Numbered from the stretch's first letter, positions 26,721 through 37,206 are shown. The stretch is 64,000 nt of DNA from Bacteroidota bacterium (GCA_024279425.1 JAJRRO010000037.1:1-64000), one strand, 5' to 3'. Notes: generated by a model from the letters alone, not told the origin. A program made the numbers and translations.

Positions 26721-28336
26721 TTACTCCTTCATTTCTTTGTTGATCCAAGCTATAAAGGCTTTGGAATTTTTCAGGGCTTTTGTGGAGACGGCCTCATAGG
26801 GATCGGTTTTGGAAGCCAATGCTTTAAAGTATTCCGAAAACATATAGGCAGAAATCTCATTTGGATGGTCAAATCCTCGTTGAATTGGAAAGGAGTTTTT
26901 ATAGGATTCAATACCTGAAAGACCAGTGCTCAAAAGTTGACCCTTGGCATTCCTTTTTACTGTAAAAGCACCATTTCTTTCCTGAACGGAAAACACCGTA
27001 TCCACAAAATCCTTACCCATGGCCGGAACTTGGCCCCTTCCTTTAATAAGGTCCGTATCCAGTAAAAAGAGCTTTCGTCCTCTGGCATAGGTATGAGCCA
27101 TTCAGCGATTGGGGCATCGGGATTGGAAACTTGATGTAATTGAATTGATTTTTCAGGAGTAACTTCGGCATGTCTAAAATTCCAATGGTTGGTAAACAAT
27201 GCCATAAATTTTGTCTTGTAGGTGCGCTGGAGCGAGTGCATTTGCTCATGTACTAGGAGTCCCCCAAATCGCTTGATCAGGGTCTGTTCTTCCTCATCTG
27301 TCATTTGATCGCTCCATCCCGTACTAAGATGGTCAATATGTCGCTGGCTAAGAATAATGTAGATGCCCCGAGTATGGGCAAAACCTCCACAGAGCCAATC
27401 TTCGATTTTTAAAAAGCGCCACGGATGATTCGACATTAAAGAAACCTTGTTCTTTTGCAATAGTGTATTGACTTTTTTGACAACGAAGGAAATGCATTTC
27501 TTTTCGTTTTTGGTAAAAAGAGTAACTGCTGAGCTAAATTTTTGCTTGGCAAACTCCCGGGCTTGGAGAAGATCTTCGGTTGGTAGTTCCTCTTGAACTA
27601 AGGCTGATATTTCTCTTTTTTGAAGCTGTGAAAAATAAGGCTCATAAGAATCGTCTAGGATTGCCTTGGCAGCTTTATCTCCAGATAAAAATTCAATTCT
27701 AGGATGGACCAATGAGCTCTTTTGCACCACCTTTATTTGATAGTCATTGAGACTGTATTTTGGGTCGATTCGATCTTTAAAGGGGCCATCACCTTGAATA
27801 TTTGGAATGGAATCCGGAACATTTGGATCGTTTACGGCGTGTTTCAGTGAAAGGTTATGACCTACTTCATGGGCAATGACAAAGGCTTGCATATGAATCA
27901 ATTCATTAGCATTTTTTTCAGTAGGATCGCCAAGAGCTATAAAAGTAATGTTTCCACGCATCATACCTCTTCCCAAAGCGCCTTTTTCACCATCTACTGC
28001 ATTGACAAAAAACATATTTAATATATCACCCTGTCCTTTTATAAGACCAGCCTTTTGAGACTCAACTACAATTTGGTCCAGATTGATTTGTCCATCCCTC
28101 GCCTTGGTGTTGTTGTAAAAAAGAGGTTCCAAAAAATGAAAATCAACTCCCGCTTTCAAATAAGCCTTATCTACCAAATCTTCAGGTAACGCCATGGAGG
28201 CGGGGTGTGTTCTTTCATCAGATTGAACTACAATAGGCTGTACAATTAGAACTTGGGGCTGAAGTTGATCGGGTTTTTGCGCGAAACTGGAAAAGTATAT
28301 GATAATTAAAGTGAACAGAGGTGTTTTAAAAGCCAT
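26721..28336 (-). pseudogene. Secreted metalloprotease-like gene with a frameshift
   Basis: The gene starts at 28336 with a signal peptide (cleavage near FAQ, residue 20). Residues 156-166 read HEVGHNLSLKH, a metzincin-type zinc site. A second motif, HEQMH, is at 363-367. Near residue 415 (about 27,060-27,100) the original frame continues into a tail ending at 26957. The plausible continuation (GRKLFLLDTDLIKGRGQVPAMG ... HPNEISAYMFSEYF, ending at 26721) is in another frame. NEISA could supply the third ligand for the second zinc site, so the frameshift separates it from HEQMH. This is either a real pseudogene or a one-base sequence error. I do not recognise a named family for the full length. 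Confidence 0.65.
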
Positions 28337-28729
28337 GGTTTTTTGTTAAGACATAATAAATATAGGACTTATGCTGATTTCAAAAGATTCTCTCTGAAGT
28401 TTTATAAAAAAAATCACCAATAAGACAATTACATTGGATCTAAATTAAGAATATGACCTTTGAGGAAAGTAATAAACTCGTGTTCCCTATCACTCCAAAA
28501 CTAATTTATTGTTTCTTGGGTGTTATAAGGGTAGCTTTAAATTTTATTTAGTCCAATTCATATATTCTCTAATGCCGTTGAGATATAGGTTTTGAAATAA
28601 TATTTATGCAAACCTTTGCATGGACTTAATGGAGTATTCCCTTAAAAATAGCCTAATTTACCTTGGTTTTAAAAGTCCAAATACCTTAATGAGGACTTTC
28701 GTTGTCCGTTTTACCAAAGAATAAAAACC
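28337..28729. other. 393-bp divergent intergenic region
   Basis: AT-rich region between the divergently read metalloprotease-like gene and the nuclease-type lipoprotein. It contains only a 32-codon frame (28453-28551, +) without recognisable similarity. AAACCTTTG at 28610-28618 is close to the Bacteroidota -7 box but lacks a well-spaced -33 element. Promoters for both flanking genes are presumably here. Confidence 0.4.
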
Positions 28730-29557
28730 ATGAAGACACATCATATCATTTACGCAATTTGCTTTCTTTTCTTGTTTTCCTGCGCTGAAAAGAAAACCAA
28801 TAAAAAAGAACAGGAGGCAGAACATCCAATACAGCTCAGAGTTGCAGCCTATAATGTTGAGGTTAGTAGAAATGGTACGGCCCAAGAAATAGGAGAGGCC
28901 CTGAAAGCTTATGATTTTGATGTAGTGGGTTTTTCAGAGGCTCCAGGAGGTGCTTGGACAACCCAAGTTGCGGATGTTTTGGGGATGGATCATGTGGTCG
29001 TCGGCAAATATTCCACAGCTGGGCATGAAGACAAATACAAATCTATTGCGAGTAAGACTCCGCTATATGGGGTAGAGGAGATTTTAATGGCAGATACCCT
29101 GCACACCGTTACCAAGGCAATGACCAAAATTGGTACAAAGGAAATTGGTTTGTATTCGGTGCATTTTCCCTTCGGTTGGCGGGATCAAGCCCATATTGAT
29201 GAAACCACTGGAAAGGTGACTGCATTTGTAGATTATCTTAAAGAGATTTCAGCGGCCGAGATTCCTATTGTAATGGGAGACTTTAATTTTAGACCCTCCA
29301 ATACGGAAAAGATAAACGATTATCACGAATTATTTGTAGGTCTCGGTTTGGATGTGCATTGGTTGGAATTGGGGATAGACCCTGCCAAAGAGAATACACA
29401 CAATGCCTTGAAGCTTGAAGATGAGGGGAACGGCGAAGTGATTGATCACATCATGTACAATAGACAAAATTTTAAAGCTACGAAAGGAGGTATTCTTCCT
29501 ATGGAAAAACCTTTATCAGATCATAAAGCAGTTTGGGCAGTGCTGAAATTGAAGTAA
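28730..29557 (+). CDS. Endonuclease/exonuclease/phosphatase family lipoprotein
   Basis: 275 codons. MKTHHIIYAICFLFLFSC gives a lipoprotein signal with Cys18. The EEP fold follows, with active-site segments AYNVEV (Asn), GFSEAP (Glu), YSVHFPFG (His), VMGDFNFRPS (Asp, Asn) and LSDHKAVW (Asp-His). Exported EEP proteins hydrolyse phosphodiesters such as nucleic acids, phospholipids or inositol phosphates; which one cannot be told here. It is a lone plus-strand gene facing the glycan-related pair at 29562-33088. Confidence 0.84.
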   Translation: MKTHHIIYAICFLFLFSCAEKKTNKKEQEAEHPIQLRVAAYNVEVSRNGTAQEIGEALKAYDFDVVGFSEAPGGAWTTQVADVLGMDHVVVGKYSTAGHEDKYKSIASKTPLYGVEEILMADTLHTVTKAMTKIGTKEIGLYSVHFPFGWRDQAHIDETTGKVTAFVDYLKEISAAEIPIVMGDFNFRPSNTEKINDYHELFVGLGLDVHWLELGIDPAKENTHNALKLEDEGNGEVIDHIMYNRQNFKATKGGILPMEKPLSDHKAVWAVLKLK

Positions 29558-29561
29558 GTTG

Positions 29562-31211
29562 TTATTGAATTTTTAGGACATATGGCTCTCCCTTCTTAAG
29601 TTCTACCTTAAGTCCCTCTAATAGTTGTTTGCCACTATATACTATGGAATTTTCCTTGAAGGGGGAAATAACGGAGTACACTTCGCTTTTGTCTACAGTA
29701 AACCATTCGGGAAATTGATTGATCCGTGGCCAGTCGACAGGCATTTGCATAATGGATTTATGCCTTGGTGCATCAAATTTCAAGACTCCTTGCCAATCTT
29801 CATCCGCCTTAAGGCTGATGATTATTTCGTCCCCATTTTTAACAGCACCCAATTGAATGTCGGATCGCCAAGGATGGGCCGTGATTCCCTGGCTTTTCCA
29901 AAGGCAGTACATAATCGTGGTACGCGCAAAATTGCCATCCCCATGCCATCCCTCAATTATCCCCGAACCTTTCCATTTTTGGGCATTTTTTCGTTGGCTG
30001 GAATCCTGCATCGCCCACATCACTTGAATTTCACTGTCGAGCCATTCCTTGGTGGAAGCGATAGGTTCTCGAGCATACAGATTCAGAGCTCCTTCAATAG
30101 CATCGGCATATCCATCTGAAGAGCCCCGTTCCCAATCAAAACTTCGATACTTTTCGTTGAGGACACCAAGTCCTTTCAATGTAGCCTCCCTGTAGGCCTT
30201 TATTGAATCTACTTGGTATACCGTATAAAACCCGTTAAGTGTATACCCAAAGTTATCCGCAGCTCCTTTCCATTGGACGATTCCCTTTTTTGGATCGATT
30301 CCATTGTAAAAAAGCCCATCTTTATTTCTACCCACTTCCAAAATTCGATTGAGCATTTCATGAATGTGTGGTTCGTAGAGTTTCTTTTTTTGAGGGTTTG
30401 CAGCGCTCAGCGTGGCATAGAGTTCGCAAAGTCCAGATACGATTTCGCAGCCATGATCACGCAATCTTAGCACTTCAAAATCACGGGTCGGATGGTGGCC
30501 GCCCAAAAGATAATAGTCACCCAAGCGTTGAGACCAATCCAAGTATTTTTGATTCCCGGTCATCCAGTAAATACGGGAGAGTACTTGGAGCATTTCGCCG
30601 TTCAGTTCTACATTGGTAGACGGAATGTTCCCATAATCAGTTGCTACGGGTGCATGTTTCCAAATATCATCTAAAATAGCAATCATCCGTTCAGACCAGG
30701 GGCTAGGCCCCAACCATTCAGTAAGGGGCAAAAGTCCATCCTTAATATATTCAGATGACCCAAACAGTATACTGTTCAAATCGGGCTCAGAGGTTTCGAA
30801 ATCTTTCTTGCTGAATGAGTAGGTGTCGGGCAAATGATCTATTCGCGAGGTCAATCGGGTTTCTGTATGCAACATATCCAGCATACTCCCTTTAAAAAGA
30901 TCCTCATCGGTCAAAGCGGCGGTCAACACCATAAAAGGATAGTTATCTGCTGCGGCATCCTTAGCATTCCAGATGTCGGTGCCCTCATCCAAGTTTCTGG
31001 GGATAAGTCCGGTTGTGGAATCGGCCTGTTGTAGCCAGTCATCTACAAAGCGTCTGCACCGTTCCAGGCCTTCGTTGACCAAAACACCATGGGCTTGAGC
31101 TTTTTTTAGTGCAAGGCTATCAACTGAAAAATGCCTCTCTTGTGTGTTAGTAGCTCGATGGCAGGCAAAAAGGAGGAAAGATACTAGAAGAATTGACAAA
31201 AATGTTTTCAT
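29562..31211 (-). CDS. Unassigned lipoprotein with alpha-toroid (six-hairpin-like) pattern
   Basis: 549 codons with lipobox Cys17 (SFLLFAC). Repeated amphipathic helices with aromatic-rich turns (DNYPFMVLTAAL, NVELNGEMLQVLSRIYWMTG, DNFGYTLNGFYTVYQ, SSDGYADAIEGALNLY) suggest an (alpha/alpha)6 barrel like many glycoside hydrolases or polysaccharide lyases. A C-terminal beta domain starts near residue 450 (LKADEDWQGVLKFDAPRHK). I cannot place it in a named family. It lies 5 bp after the beta-helix gene's stop in the same direction, so the two probably act on one polysaccharide at the cell surface. Confidence 0.7.
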   Translation of the reverse strand: MKTFLSILLVSFLLFACHRATNTQERHFSVDSLALKKAQAHGVLVNEGLERCRRFVDDWLQQADSTTGLIPRNLDEGTDIWNAKDAAADNYPFMVLTAALTDEDLFKGSMLDMLHTETRLTSRIDHLPDTYSFSKKDFETSEPDLNSILFGSSEYIKDGLLPLTEWLGPSPWSERMIAILDDIWKHAPVATDYGNIPSTNVELNGEMLQVLSRIYWMTGNQKYLDWSQRLGDYYLLGGHHPTRDFEVLRLRDHGCEIVSGLCELYATLSAANPQKKKLYEPHIHEMLNRILEVGRNKDGLFYNGIDPKKGIVQWKGAADNFGYTLNGFYTVYQVDSIKAYREATLKGLGVLNEKYRSFDWERGSSDGYADAIEGALNLYAREPIASTKEWLDSEIQVMWAMQDSSQRKNAQKWKGSGIIEGWHGDGNFARTTIMYCLWKSQGITAHPWRSDIQLGAVKNGDEIIISLKADEDWQGVLKFDAPRHKSIMQMPVDWPRINQFPEWFTVDKSEVYSVISPFKENSIVYSGKQLLEGLKVELKKGEPYVLKIQ

Positions 31212-31216
31212 GATAA

Positions 31217-33070
31217 TTATTTCTCGATTTGTTTGAATCCTCTAAATTTGGACTGGGTAAGTTTCAATAGGGCATTGTAGGCTATACTATCAGTGCTGAT
31301 GATATGATTCCCCTCTTTTTTAATAGCATTGGGCTGGGTCCTATTATAGGCAATACCAGGAATTTTTCCACTGGAAAAAAAATAATTGCCCTTTACCAGA
31401 TTGGTATAAGCCTTATGAAATCTCAGAGGAGATTTGGCAATATTGTAGATGAGATTTCCTTCCACCAAAACATCCTTGGTTCCTTCGTCCAAAAACATAC
31501 CATTGCTCTCCGCCCTTCCGGCATTGACCGAAATATCGTGAATATGATTGTCCACCAATTGGCTACCTGGCTGTAATCCGAGCATATAGATGCCGCCTCC
31601 GTCACTGAGCGTATTTAGCACATGGTGGATATGATTACGTTCTATACGGTTATCCCGACATGGAGTGGGTTGTGGGTTCCACATCCATCCCATGGAAATA
31701 CCGGTATAAGGAAGGTTATAAATCTCATTGTCCAATATACTGGTTTCAGCAGTTAATCCACACCAAATGCCAACGGACCCGAGAAATTGGACACCGCAAT
31801 CTGAGATAGTGCAGTTTTCGATGCTGTTTGACAAGGCCGCATGCCCTGGAGCAACCTTCCACCATGGCGCACCACGTATCAAACGATCTTGTCCTTCCCC
31901 AATCATGATGCCATTTCCTGAAATATCCTGTATGCGGCATTCTTTCAGGATACTGTTCTTAGTGCCCGTACCGAACCAAACGGCACTCCCTCCCATAGAT
32001 AGAAATTCACAATCTTTAAATAGGATATTGTTGGCCCAAGTGGTGTTGACGGCTGCAGGGACAACCTTCCAAGACTTTTTTGCATCATTTAATTCAAAGT
32101 GGGCTGCTTGGATACCTGCATACCTGTGTGACGGAATATTCCATCGGCAATGTTTGAAAGTCAGGCCTTGGAACGACACATTGGAAATCGGATGTTCTTC
32201 TGTTCCCTTTAAAAGGAGTAAGGCCTTGGCCAAAGGTACCTCAATGGACAATGAGGAGGGGTTCTGTTCCAATGGTAATTTCAGTGATAGCTTTCTTTCG
32301 TTGGAATCGAAAAACCATTCATAAGGAACATCCAAAAAGGCAATATCATTTTCAAGATAATATCTTGGATTAGCTTCCCAGTTGTCAAGGGTGAAAAAAG
32401 GTAAACTTTTAGCCCCGATTGAATCCACCGTATGTATAGAATGTGTAACACTATCAATATACTTAACAGCAATCCGCGTGATAGACCAGTCGTGTAATAA
32501 CGCCAGCTCCACGCCTTCATTGTCTTTAGGCCTAGGAAACTCGTTCGGAATATATGTGAAATGGGTTCGCTTATCCTCGCCAACTTTGGCGACTCTTAAA
32601 AAATCATTGTTTGGGTATCTGGCTCTTGACGCTCGCTTTCCATTAATAAAAAGTTCTCTAAAATTTCCAATTTCCTCAGGGACGATAGAAACCCATAGGC
32701 CATCACCTTGATGTGTCCAATGAGGCAGTTGCACCGCTCCTGTAATTATAGGTCTTGATTCTGGAATTGCTTTGAATGCTACAGGTGGTGAATTTTTCAT
32801 TAAGGTTGCATCAAGAAGTAGAGGTTCCTTAATCCGATAAGTTCCTCCGTTAATCCATACCACTACTTTTTGAAAAGAATCTGACGTTATTAAAGCAATT
32901 TCTTGAGAGGCTCTGTGGAGCGTGGCGTAGGGATGTTCCAAGCTTCCCGAAGCGGTATCACTACCGTTTGGGGAAACATGCAATTCCCTGATTTTTTGAG
33001 CCGTTGAGAATTGTGTAAAGAGTAAGAGGAATGCCAATACAATTCGGTTTGGTACGCAATTTTGGTTCAT
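31217..33070 (-). CDS. Secreted right-handed parallel beta-helix protein
   Basis: About 617 codons from the ATG at 33070 (MNQNCVPNRIV); an ATG at 33088 adds six residues. A signal peptide ends near FSTAQ. ELHVSPNGSDTASGSLEHPYATLHRA is the standard opening of secreted beta-helix proteins. Later Asn-rich rungs (NNILFKDCEFLSMGGSAVWFG, CRIQDISGNGIMIGEG, NHIHHVLNTLSDGGGIYMLG) form the parallel helix. Members include polysaccharide lyases and GH141-type hydrolases; the SDGGGIYMLG rung is common in the latter. Likely a polysaccharide-active enzyme, substrate unknown. Confidence 0.8.
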   Translation of the reverse strand: MNQNCVPNRIVLAFLLLFTQFSTAQKIRELHVSPNGSDTASGSLEHPYATLHRASQEIALITSDSFQKVVVWINGGTYRIKEPLLLDATLMKNSPPVAFKAIPESRPIITGAVQLPHWTHQGDGLWVSIVPEEIGNFRELFINGKRASRARYPNNDFLRVAKVGEDKRTHFTYIPNEFPRPKDNEGVELALLHDWSITRIAVKYIDSVTHSIHTVDSIGAKSLPFFTLDNWEANPRYYLENDIAFLDVPYEWFFDSNERKLSLKLPLEQNPSSLSIEVPLAKALLLLKGTEEHPISNVSFQGLTFKHCRWNIPSHRYAGIQAAHFELNDAKKSWKVVPAAVNTTWANNILFKDCEFLSMGGSAVWFGTGTKNSILKECRIQDISGNGIMIGEGQDRLIRGAPWWKVAPGHAALSNSIENCTISDCGVQFLGSVGIWCGLTAETSILDNEIYNLPYTGISMGWMWNPQPTPCRDNRIERNHIHHVLNTLSDGGGIYMLGLQPGSQLVDNHIHDISVNAGRAESNGMFLDEGTKDVLVEGNLIYNIAKSPLRFHKAYTNLVKGNYFFSSGKIPGIAYNRTQPNAIKKEGNHIISTDSIAYNALLKLTQSKFRGFKQIEK

Positions 33071-33292
33071 AGGGTATCTAAATCGCACTTGTGCTAAAGG
33101 TAGATAATACGACCGACAATATCCATGGGATGAAGAGTAAATCCTAAAGGGTTTTGAAGATTCAAAGCAATTAGTACCCTACAGGCAAGTTTTCACGACA
33201 CAGTAATGGGTTACACCCTTTTTAACAAATTGCAGAACCTGTACCCAATGCGTTCGAGCTTTGATTAAAATGGATTGATGTAAAGAATAAAA

Positions 33293-33720
33293 CTAAAATT
33301 TAGTGGATTCAATCCCTTTCAAGAATTCTTTTACCAGTGAATGCATATTGTTCCCATTTAGGTAAGGGTGAAAGTCAGAGGCCTGTACATCCCTGAAAAG
33401 TCGTTCCAAAACATTTGCCCTATAAGAACTTTGACCTCCAATGGCCTCCATAGCTTCTTGTACAACACTTTTGCAGGCATCACCAACATTGGTTGTGTAG
33501 GTCAGTATTTCCAAGGTAATCGTTTCATTGGGGTCAAAATCCAAATTATTGGCCAACTCACCATAGCTTTCAATTGCGTTTGGGCACCGAGGATCGCATT
33601 GTTTATTTTACCTATCATATAAGACATTTGATGGCTGTTCCTATTATATTCCTTTCCTTTTACAAGGGCTATTTCCATTGCTTTTTTTTGCTCTCGGGCT
33701 TCTTTCCTTAGCTCAATGAG
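33293..33720 (-). pseudogene. Acyl-CoA dehydrogenase-like C-terminal remnant, frameshifted
   Basis: The 3' part (from a TTG near 33556) encodes 87 residues ending with AMEAIGGQSSYRANVLERLFRD and FHPY. This is the C-terminal helix of acyl-CoA dehydrogenase or flavin-monooxygenase-like proteins (GGxxxYRxxxLERxxRDVxAxxFHP). Upstream, another frame open from 33720 reads HQMSYMIGKINNAILGAQ, and the lower frame picks up as AIESYGELANNLDFDP. So a frameshift lies around 33,560-33,590. A stop at 33721-33723 ends the similarity and the N-terminal two thirds of the gene are missing. It is a decayed gene. Confidence 0.55.
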
Positions 33721-33995
33721 TTAATCTGCATATTTGTTTTTAAAATCCACAATACAAAAGTTTAAGGAGTGTACCCCGTATTTGTAATAAGTTCTGTACA
33801 AAGAAATAAAAGTACGGAAGTGTATGCTTTGTTGAAAAGTCCAATAAATTGGCTTATTCGTCCAGGTGCGAAAGTTAGACTTTTTCCGACCCCACCTTAA
33901 ATACATGACTTAGCTTTATTTATAGGGTTTATTTTAGTAGTTTTAAAAACACTCATTTGAGTGATTATAGTTGCTTTTACCAACCTAAACCCTAT

Positions 33996-36900
33996 ATGGA
34001 TATGAAAATGCCAAAGCGAACAGAACCAACTGGCCGTTTGGATTTTAATCGATTTTACAGATCCATTTTGTCTTTTTTTATTGCATTACTTGTTTTTAGT
34101 TGCCAATCTAAAAGCCAACTTGGTTCTTGGGACTATGAAATTGATTTGGGAGATGAAAGACCGCAGGGGGTTTTAAAATTTAAGGAAGCTGAAGGAGATT
34201 TGCGTGGGTCTTTGGTTTCGTTTGACTGGGGGACCAGAGAACTGAAGGAGTTGTCCATTACCACGGATAAATTAAAGGCCAATGTCAGCCTCTTTGGAGA
34301 AGAAGCAATGTTGACGGGAGATTTTAAGGGAGATTCTTTTTCGGGAAATATTGAGACTGAGGACGGGAAATTTTTGATTGTAGCAAGAAAACAGTCCAAT
34401 CTACCTATTGAGATTGACAGGTCAACTATTCAATATACACTGGGTGAAGAGCATTTGCCAGATTCAGAAAAGGGTATTGATCATGCAGGTATTATTGCAG
34501 ATGCCGATCGAGATGGCCTTAAAAGAGGGGAACGGATATACAGTTCTAACTGTATTAATTGTCATGGCAATCAGGAGGTTGATGGTTCTATTCCTTTGTC
34601 GACCAAGTTTTGGGAGCAAGAATTAAAGGCAGGGAATGATTATTATTCCATGTATAAAACCATTACCATGGGGTATGCCAATATGCCGCCACAGCCTGTT
34701 TTGACCCCCCAAGAAAAATATGATGTGATTACCTATGTCCGCGAAAAATTCATCAGGCAAAACCTGAAAGTAGAACTTATTCCCAGTACACCTGGCTATC
34801 TTGTAAATCTACCAAAGGGAAATTCCCGAGGACCTGAGATACAACCGTATCAACCTTGGGCCGACATGGATTATGGCAATTTTTTCATCAATACTTATGA
34901 ATTGGTCGATGCCAAAACAGGGCCTGAAAGGTACCATTCCCCGCGTCCTGCACCATATGCCGATGAAGATTACTTGGACAATAATTTTGCTTATAAAGGT
35001 ATTGCGGTTCGTCTGGATGAAGGAAGTGGTGGCATTTCCAAAGGGAGATCATGGATGATTTTTGATCACGATTTGATGCGCGTGGCGGGGGGCTGGACCG
35101 GAGAAGGGTTTATTGATTGGAATGGAATACTCTTGAATGACAAACATGAAACTTATCCCCGTACTATTGGGAAACTACATTTTGAAACACCAGTAGGCCC
35201 CGGTTGGGCAAATCCGGAAACTGGCTCTTTTGAAGATCTTCGATTTCGGGCCAGGGATGGCCGTGCATTTGGACCACTTCCTAAAAAATGGGCAGATTAT
35301 AAAGGCTTGTACCATCATGAAAATAACATCATTATTTCCTATAGTGTGGGAACCGCAGAAATTTTGGAAAGACTGGGTATGGAAGAAAAGGATCAAGAAA
35401 CCGTTTTTACCCGAACGCTGAACATTAGCCCCTCCAACTCGCTTTTAAAAATGAAAGTGGCCCCGGTAACTAACAAAGTTGCCATTTCTGGTAAAGGAGC
35501 TACGCTGTCAGAGGAAGATGGATATGTGATATTAAGTGTACAAAAAGGAGTTGCCGCGACCTTCAAGTTGTTTATTGCTGATGCATCCGTCAAGGACTTG
35601 ACCAAGTTTGCCGGCGCCTCAACGGCTCCAGAATCATTGGCCCAATATATTTCAGGTGGAGGTAAGGCACACTATCCCGAAGAGATCAAGAGCGTAATCA
35701 CGAAAGGCACTGAAGACGGACTTTTTGCCGTGGACCTGCTTACGCCACCTTTTGATAATCCTTGGGCATGCCGTATGAAACTCAGTGGTATAGATTTCAT
35801 GGAAGATAGTAATATGGCAGTAGCCTGCGCTACTGATGGTGATATATGGCTCGTTACAGGACTTACAGATGGAACCAATGAGCTGAATTGGCAGCGTATT
35901 GGATCGGGACTTTTTCAACCTTTGGGTATCAAGGTTTTGGACGATAAAATTTATGTGACCTGCCGTGATCAATTGGTATTGCTTCAAGATTTTAATGGTG
36001 ATAATGAAACCGATTTTTATAAGAGCTTTAACCATGACCATCAGGTGACCGACCATTTTCATGAGTTTGCCATGGGGCTACAGGCAGATAAGCAAGGCAA
36101 TCTGTATTATGCCAAGAGCGGAAGGCATGCGCGAGAAGCCTTGATTCCGCAGCATGGTACCTTATTGAAAGTGAGTAAGGATGGGTCTAAAACGGATATT
36201 ATTGCCACTGGTTTTAGGGCAGCCAATGGTGTATGTATCAATCCTGATGGAAGTTTTTTGGTAACTGACCAACAAGGTTTTTGGAACCCTATGAATCGAA
36301 TTAATTGGGTAGACGGTAAAGGAAAATTTTATGGCAATATGTGGGGTTACGATCCTCCCAAAGACTCTACAAGGTTGGCAATGAAACAACCTATGGTATG
36401 GGTAGACATGCAATTTGACCGTTCGCCTTCGGAGTTGCTTTGGGTCGATAGTCCAAAATGGGGTGCTTTGAATGGTAGTCTTTTAAGCTTTTCCTATGGT
36501 TTTGGTAAAATTCAATTGGTATTGAATGAAAAGGTCGGTGGCCAAATGCAGGGCGGAGTCATTGATTTGCCGGACATTAAATTTTTGACAGGGGTAATGC
36601 GAGGGAGATTCAACTCGGGCGATGGTCAACTATATGCCTGTGGCATGTCGGCCTGGGGAACCAACCAAATGCTTCGGGGTGGGGGACTTTATCGGATTCG
36701 TTATACTGGGAATGCCTTGACAGTCCCTATTGACTTAAAGGTAACTGCTTCTGGCATTACGCTGAAATTTGATTCCACATTAGATATAGAAAAAGCCGTT
36801 GATATTCAAAACTATAAGGTAAAAACTTGGAGGCTTGTCAGAAGTCGTTCCTATGGTTCTGACCGATATGACGAACAGGAACTCAATATTTCCGAAGTAC

Positions 36901-37055
36901 AATTGACGAATGATGGCAAGGGAGTGGTTTTGCGTCTCGATGAAATAAAACCAACAGATGTCATGACGATTTCGTATGATATCACTAATAAAGAGGGGAT
37001 TTCCCTAAAGGGTACGGTACAAAATACAATTCATAATCTGGGAAAGGCCCTTTGA
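33996..37055 (+). CDS. Cytochrome c plus DUF6797 plus beta-propeller-like lipoprotein
   Basis: About 1019 codons from the ATG at 33996; an in-frame TTG at 33957 overlaps a small palindrome and is less likely. The lipobox is LVFSC (Cys about 36). Residues about 40-130 form a small beta domain. A class I cytochrome c domain then has SNCINCHGN with MGYANMPPQ as candidate axial Met region. Next comes a DUF6797-type domain (FINTYELVDAKTGPERYHSPRP ...). The C-terminal half resembles a glucose/sorbosone-dehydrogenase-like propeller (FHEFAMGLQADKQGNLYYAK, GVCINPDGSFLVTDQQG). It probably oxidises or binds a carbohydrate at the cell surface with electron transfer through heme. Confidence 0.78.
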   Translation: MDMKMPKRTEPTGRLDFNRFYRSILSFFIALLVFSCQSKSQLGSWDYEIDLGDERPQGVLKFKEAEGDLRGSLVSFDWGTRELKELSITTDKLKANVSLFGEEAMLTGDFKGDSFSGNIETEDGKFLIVARKQSNLPIEIDRSTIQYTLGEEHLPDSEKGIDHAGIIADADRDGLKRGERIYSSNCINCHGNQEVDGSIPLSTKFWEQELKAGNDYYSMYKTITMGYANMPPQPVLTPQEKYDVITYVREKFIRQNLKVELIPSTPGYLVNLPKGNSRGPEIQPYQPWADMDYGNFFINTYELVDAKTGPERYHSPRPAPYADEDYLDNNFAYKGIAVRLDEGSGGISKGRSWMIFDHDLMRVAGGWTGEGFIDWNGILLNDKHETYPRTIGKLHFETPVGPGWANPETGSFEDLRFRARDGRAFGPLPKKWADYKGLYHHENNIIISYSVGTAEILERLGMEEKDQETVFTRTLNISPSNSLLKMKVAPVTNKVAISGKGATLSEEDGYVILSVQKGVAATFKLFIADASVKDLTKFAGASTAPESLAQYISGGGKAHYPEEIKSVITKGTEDGLFAVDLLTPPFDNPWACRMKLSGIDFMEDSNMAVACATDGDIWLVTGLTDGTNELNWQRIGSGLFQPLGIKVLDDKIYVTCRDQLVLLQDFNGDNETDFYKSFNHDHQVTDHFHEFAMGLQADKQGNLYYAKSGRHAREALIPQHGTLLKVSKDGSKTDIIATGFRAANGVCINPDGSFLVTDQQGFWNPMNRINWVDGKGKFYGNMWGYDPPKDSTRLAMKQPMVWVDMQFDRSPSELLWVDSPKWGALNGSLLSFSYGFGKIQLVLNEKVGGQMQGGVIDLPDIKFLTGVMRGRFNSGDGQLYACGMSAWGTNQMLRGGGLYRIRYTGNALTVPIDLKVTASGITLKFDSTLDIEKAVDIQNYKVKTWRLVRSRSYGSDRYDEQELNISEVQLTNDGKGVVLRLDEIKPTDVMTISYDITNKEGISLKGTVQNTIHNLGKAL

Positions 37056-37175
37056 GCATGGTTATGCTGTATAGGCCTACTTGACCAATAATTAAGTAAT
37101 TGTCGATTTCCTTTTGACATATTTTTTTTGATAAAAGGTAAATATATATTGTTTATCGATAAATATTTATTACTT

Positions 37176-37194
37176 TTAAAGTAAGTTACTTTAA
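37176..37194. promoter_or_regulatory. Inverted repeat upstream of the DUF2975/HTH pair
   Basis: TTAAAGTAA, one G, then TTACTTTAA is a perfect 9+9 inverted repeat, 12 bp before the ATG at 37207. A second palindrome, TTTATCGATAAA, lies at 37152-37163. Small Xre-type regulators of this kind often control their own two-gene unit, so either could be the operator. No binding data can be drawn from sequence. Confidence 0.4.
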
Positions 37195-37206
37195 TCGAAT
37201 ATAGTC

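Noticed and set aside
28453-28551. 32-codon plus-strand frame in the divergent spacer
   Set aside because: No similarity, no ribosome site, and length expected by chance in AT-rich DNA.
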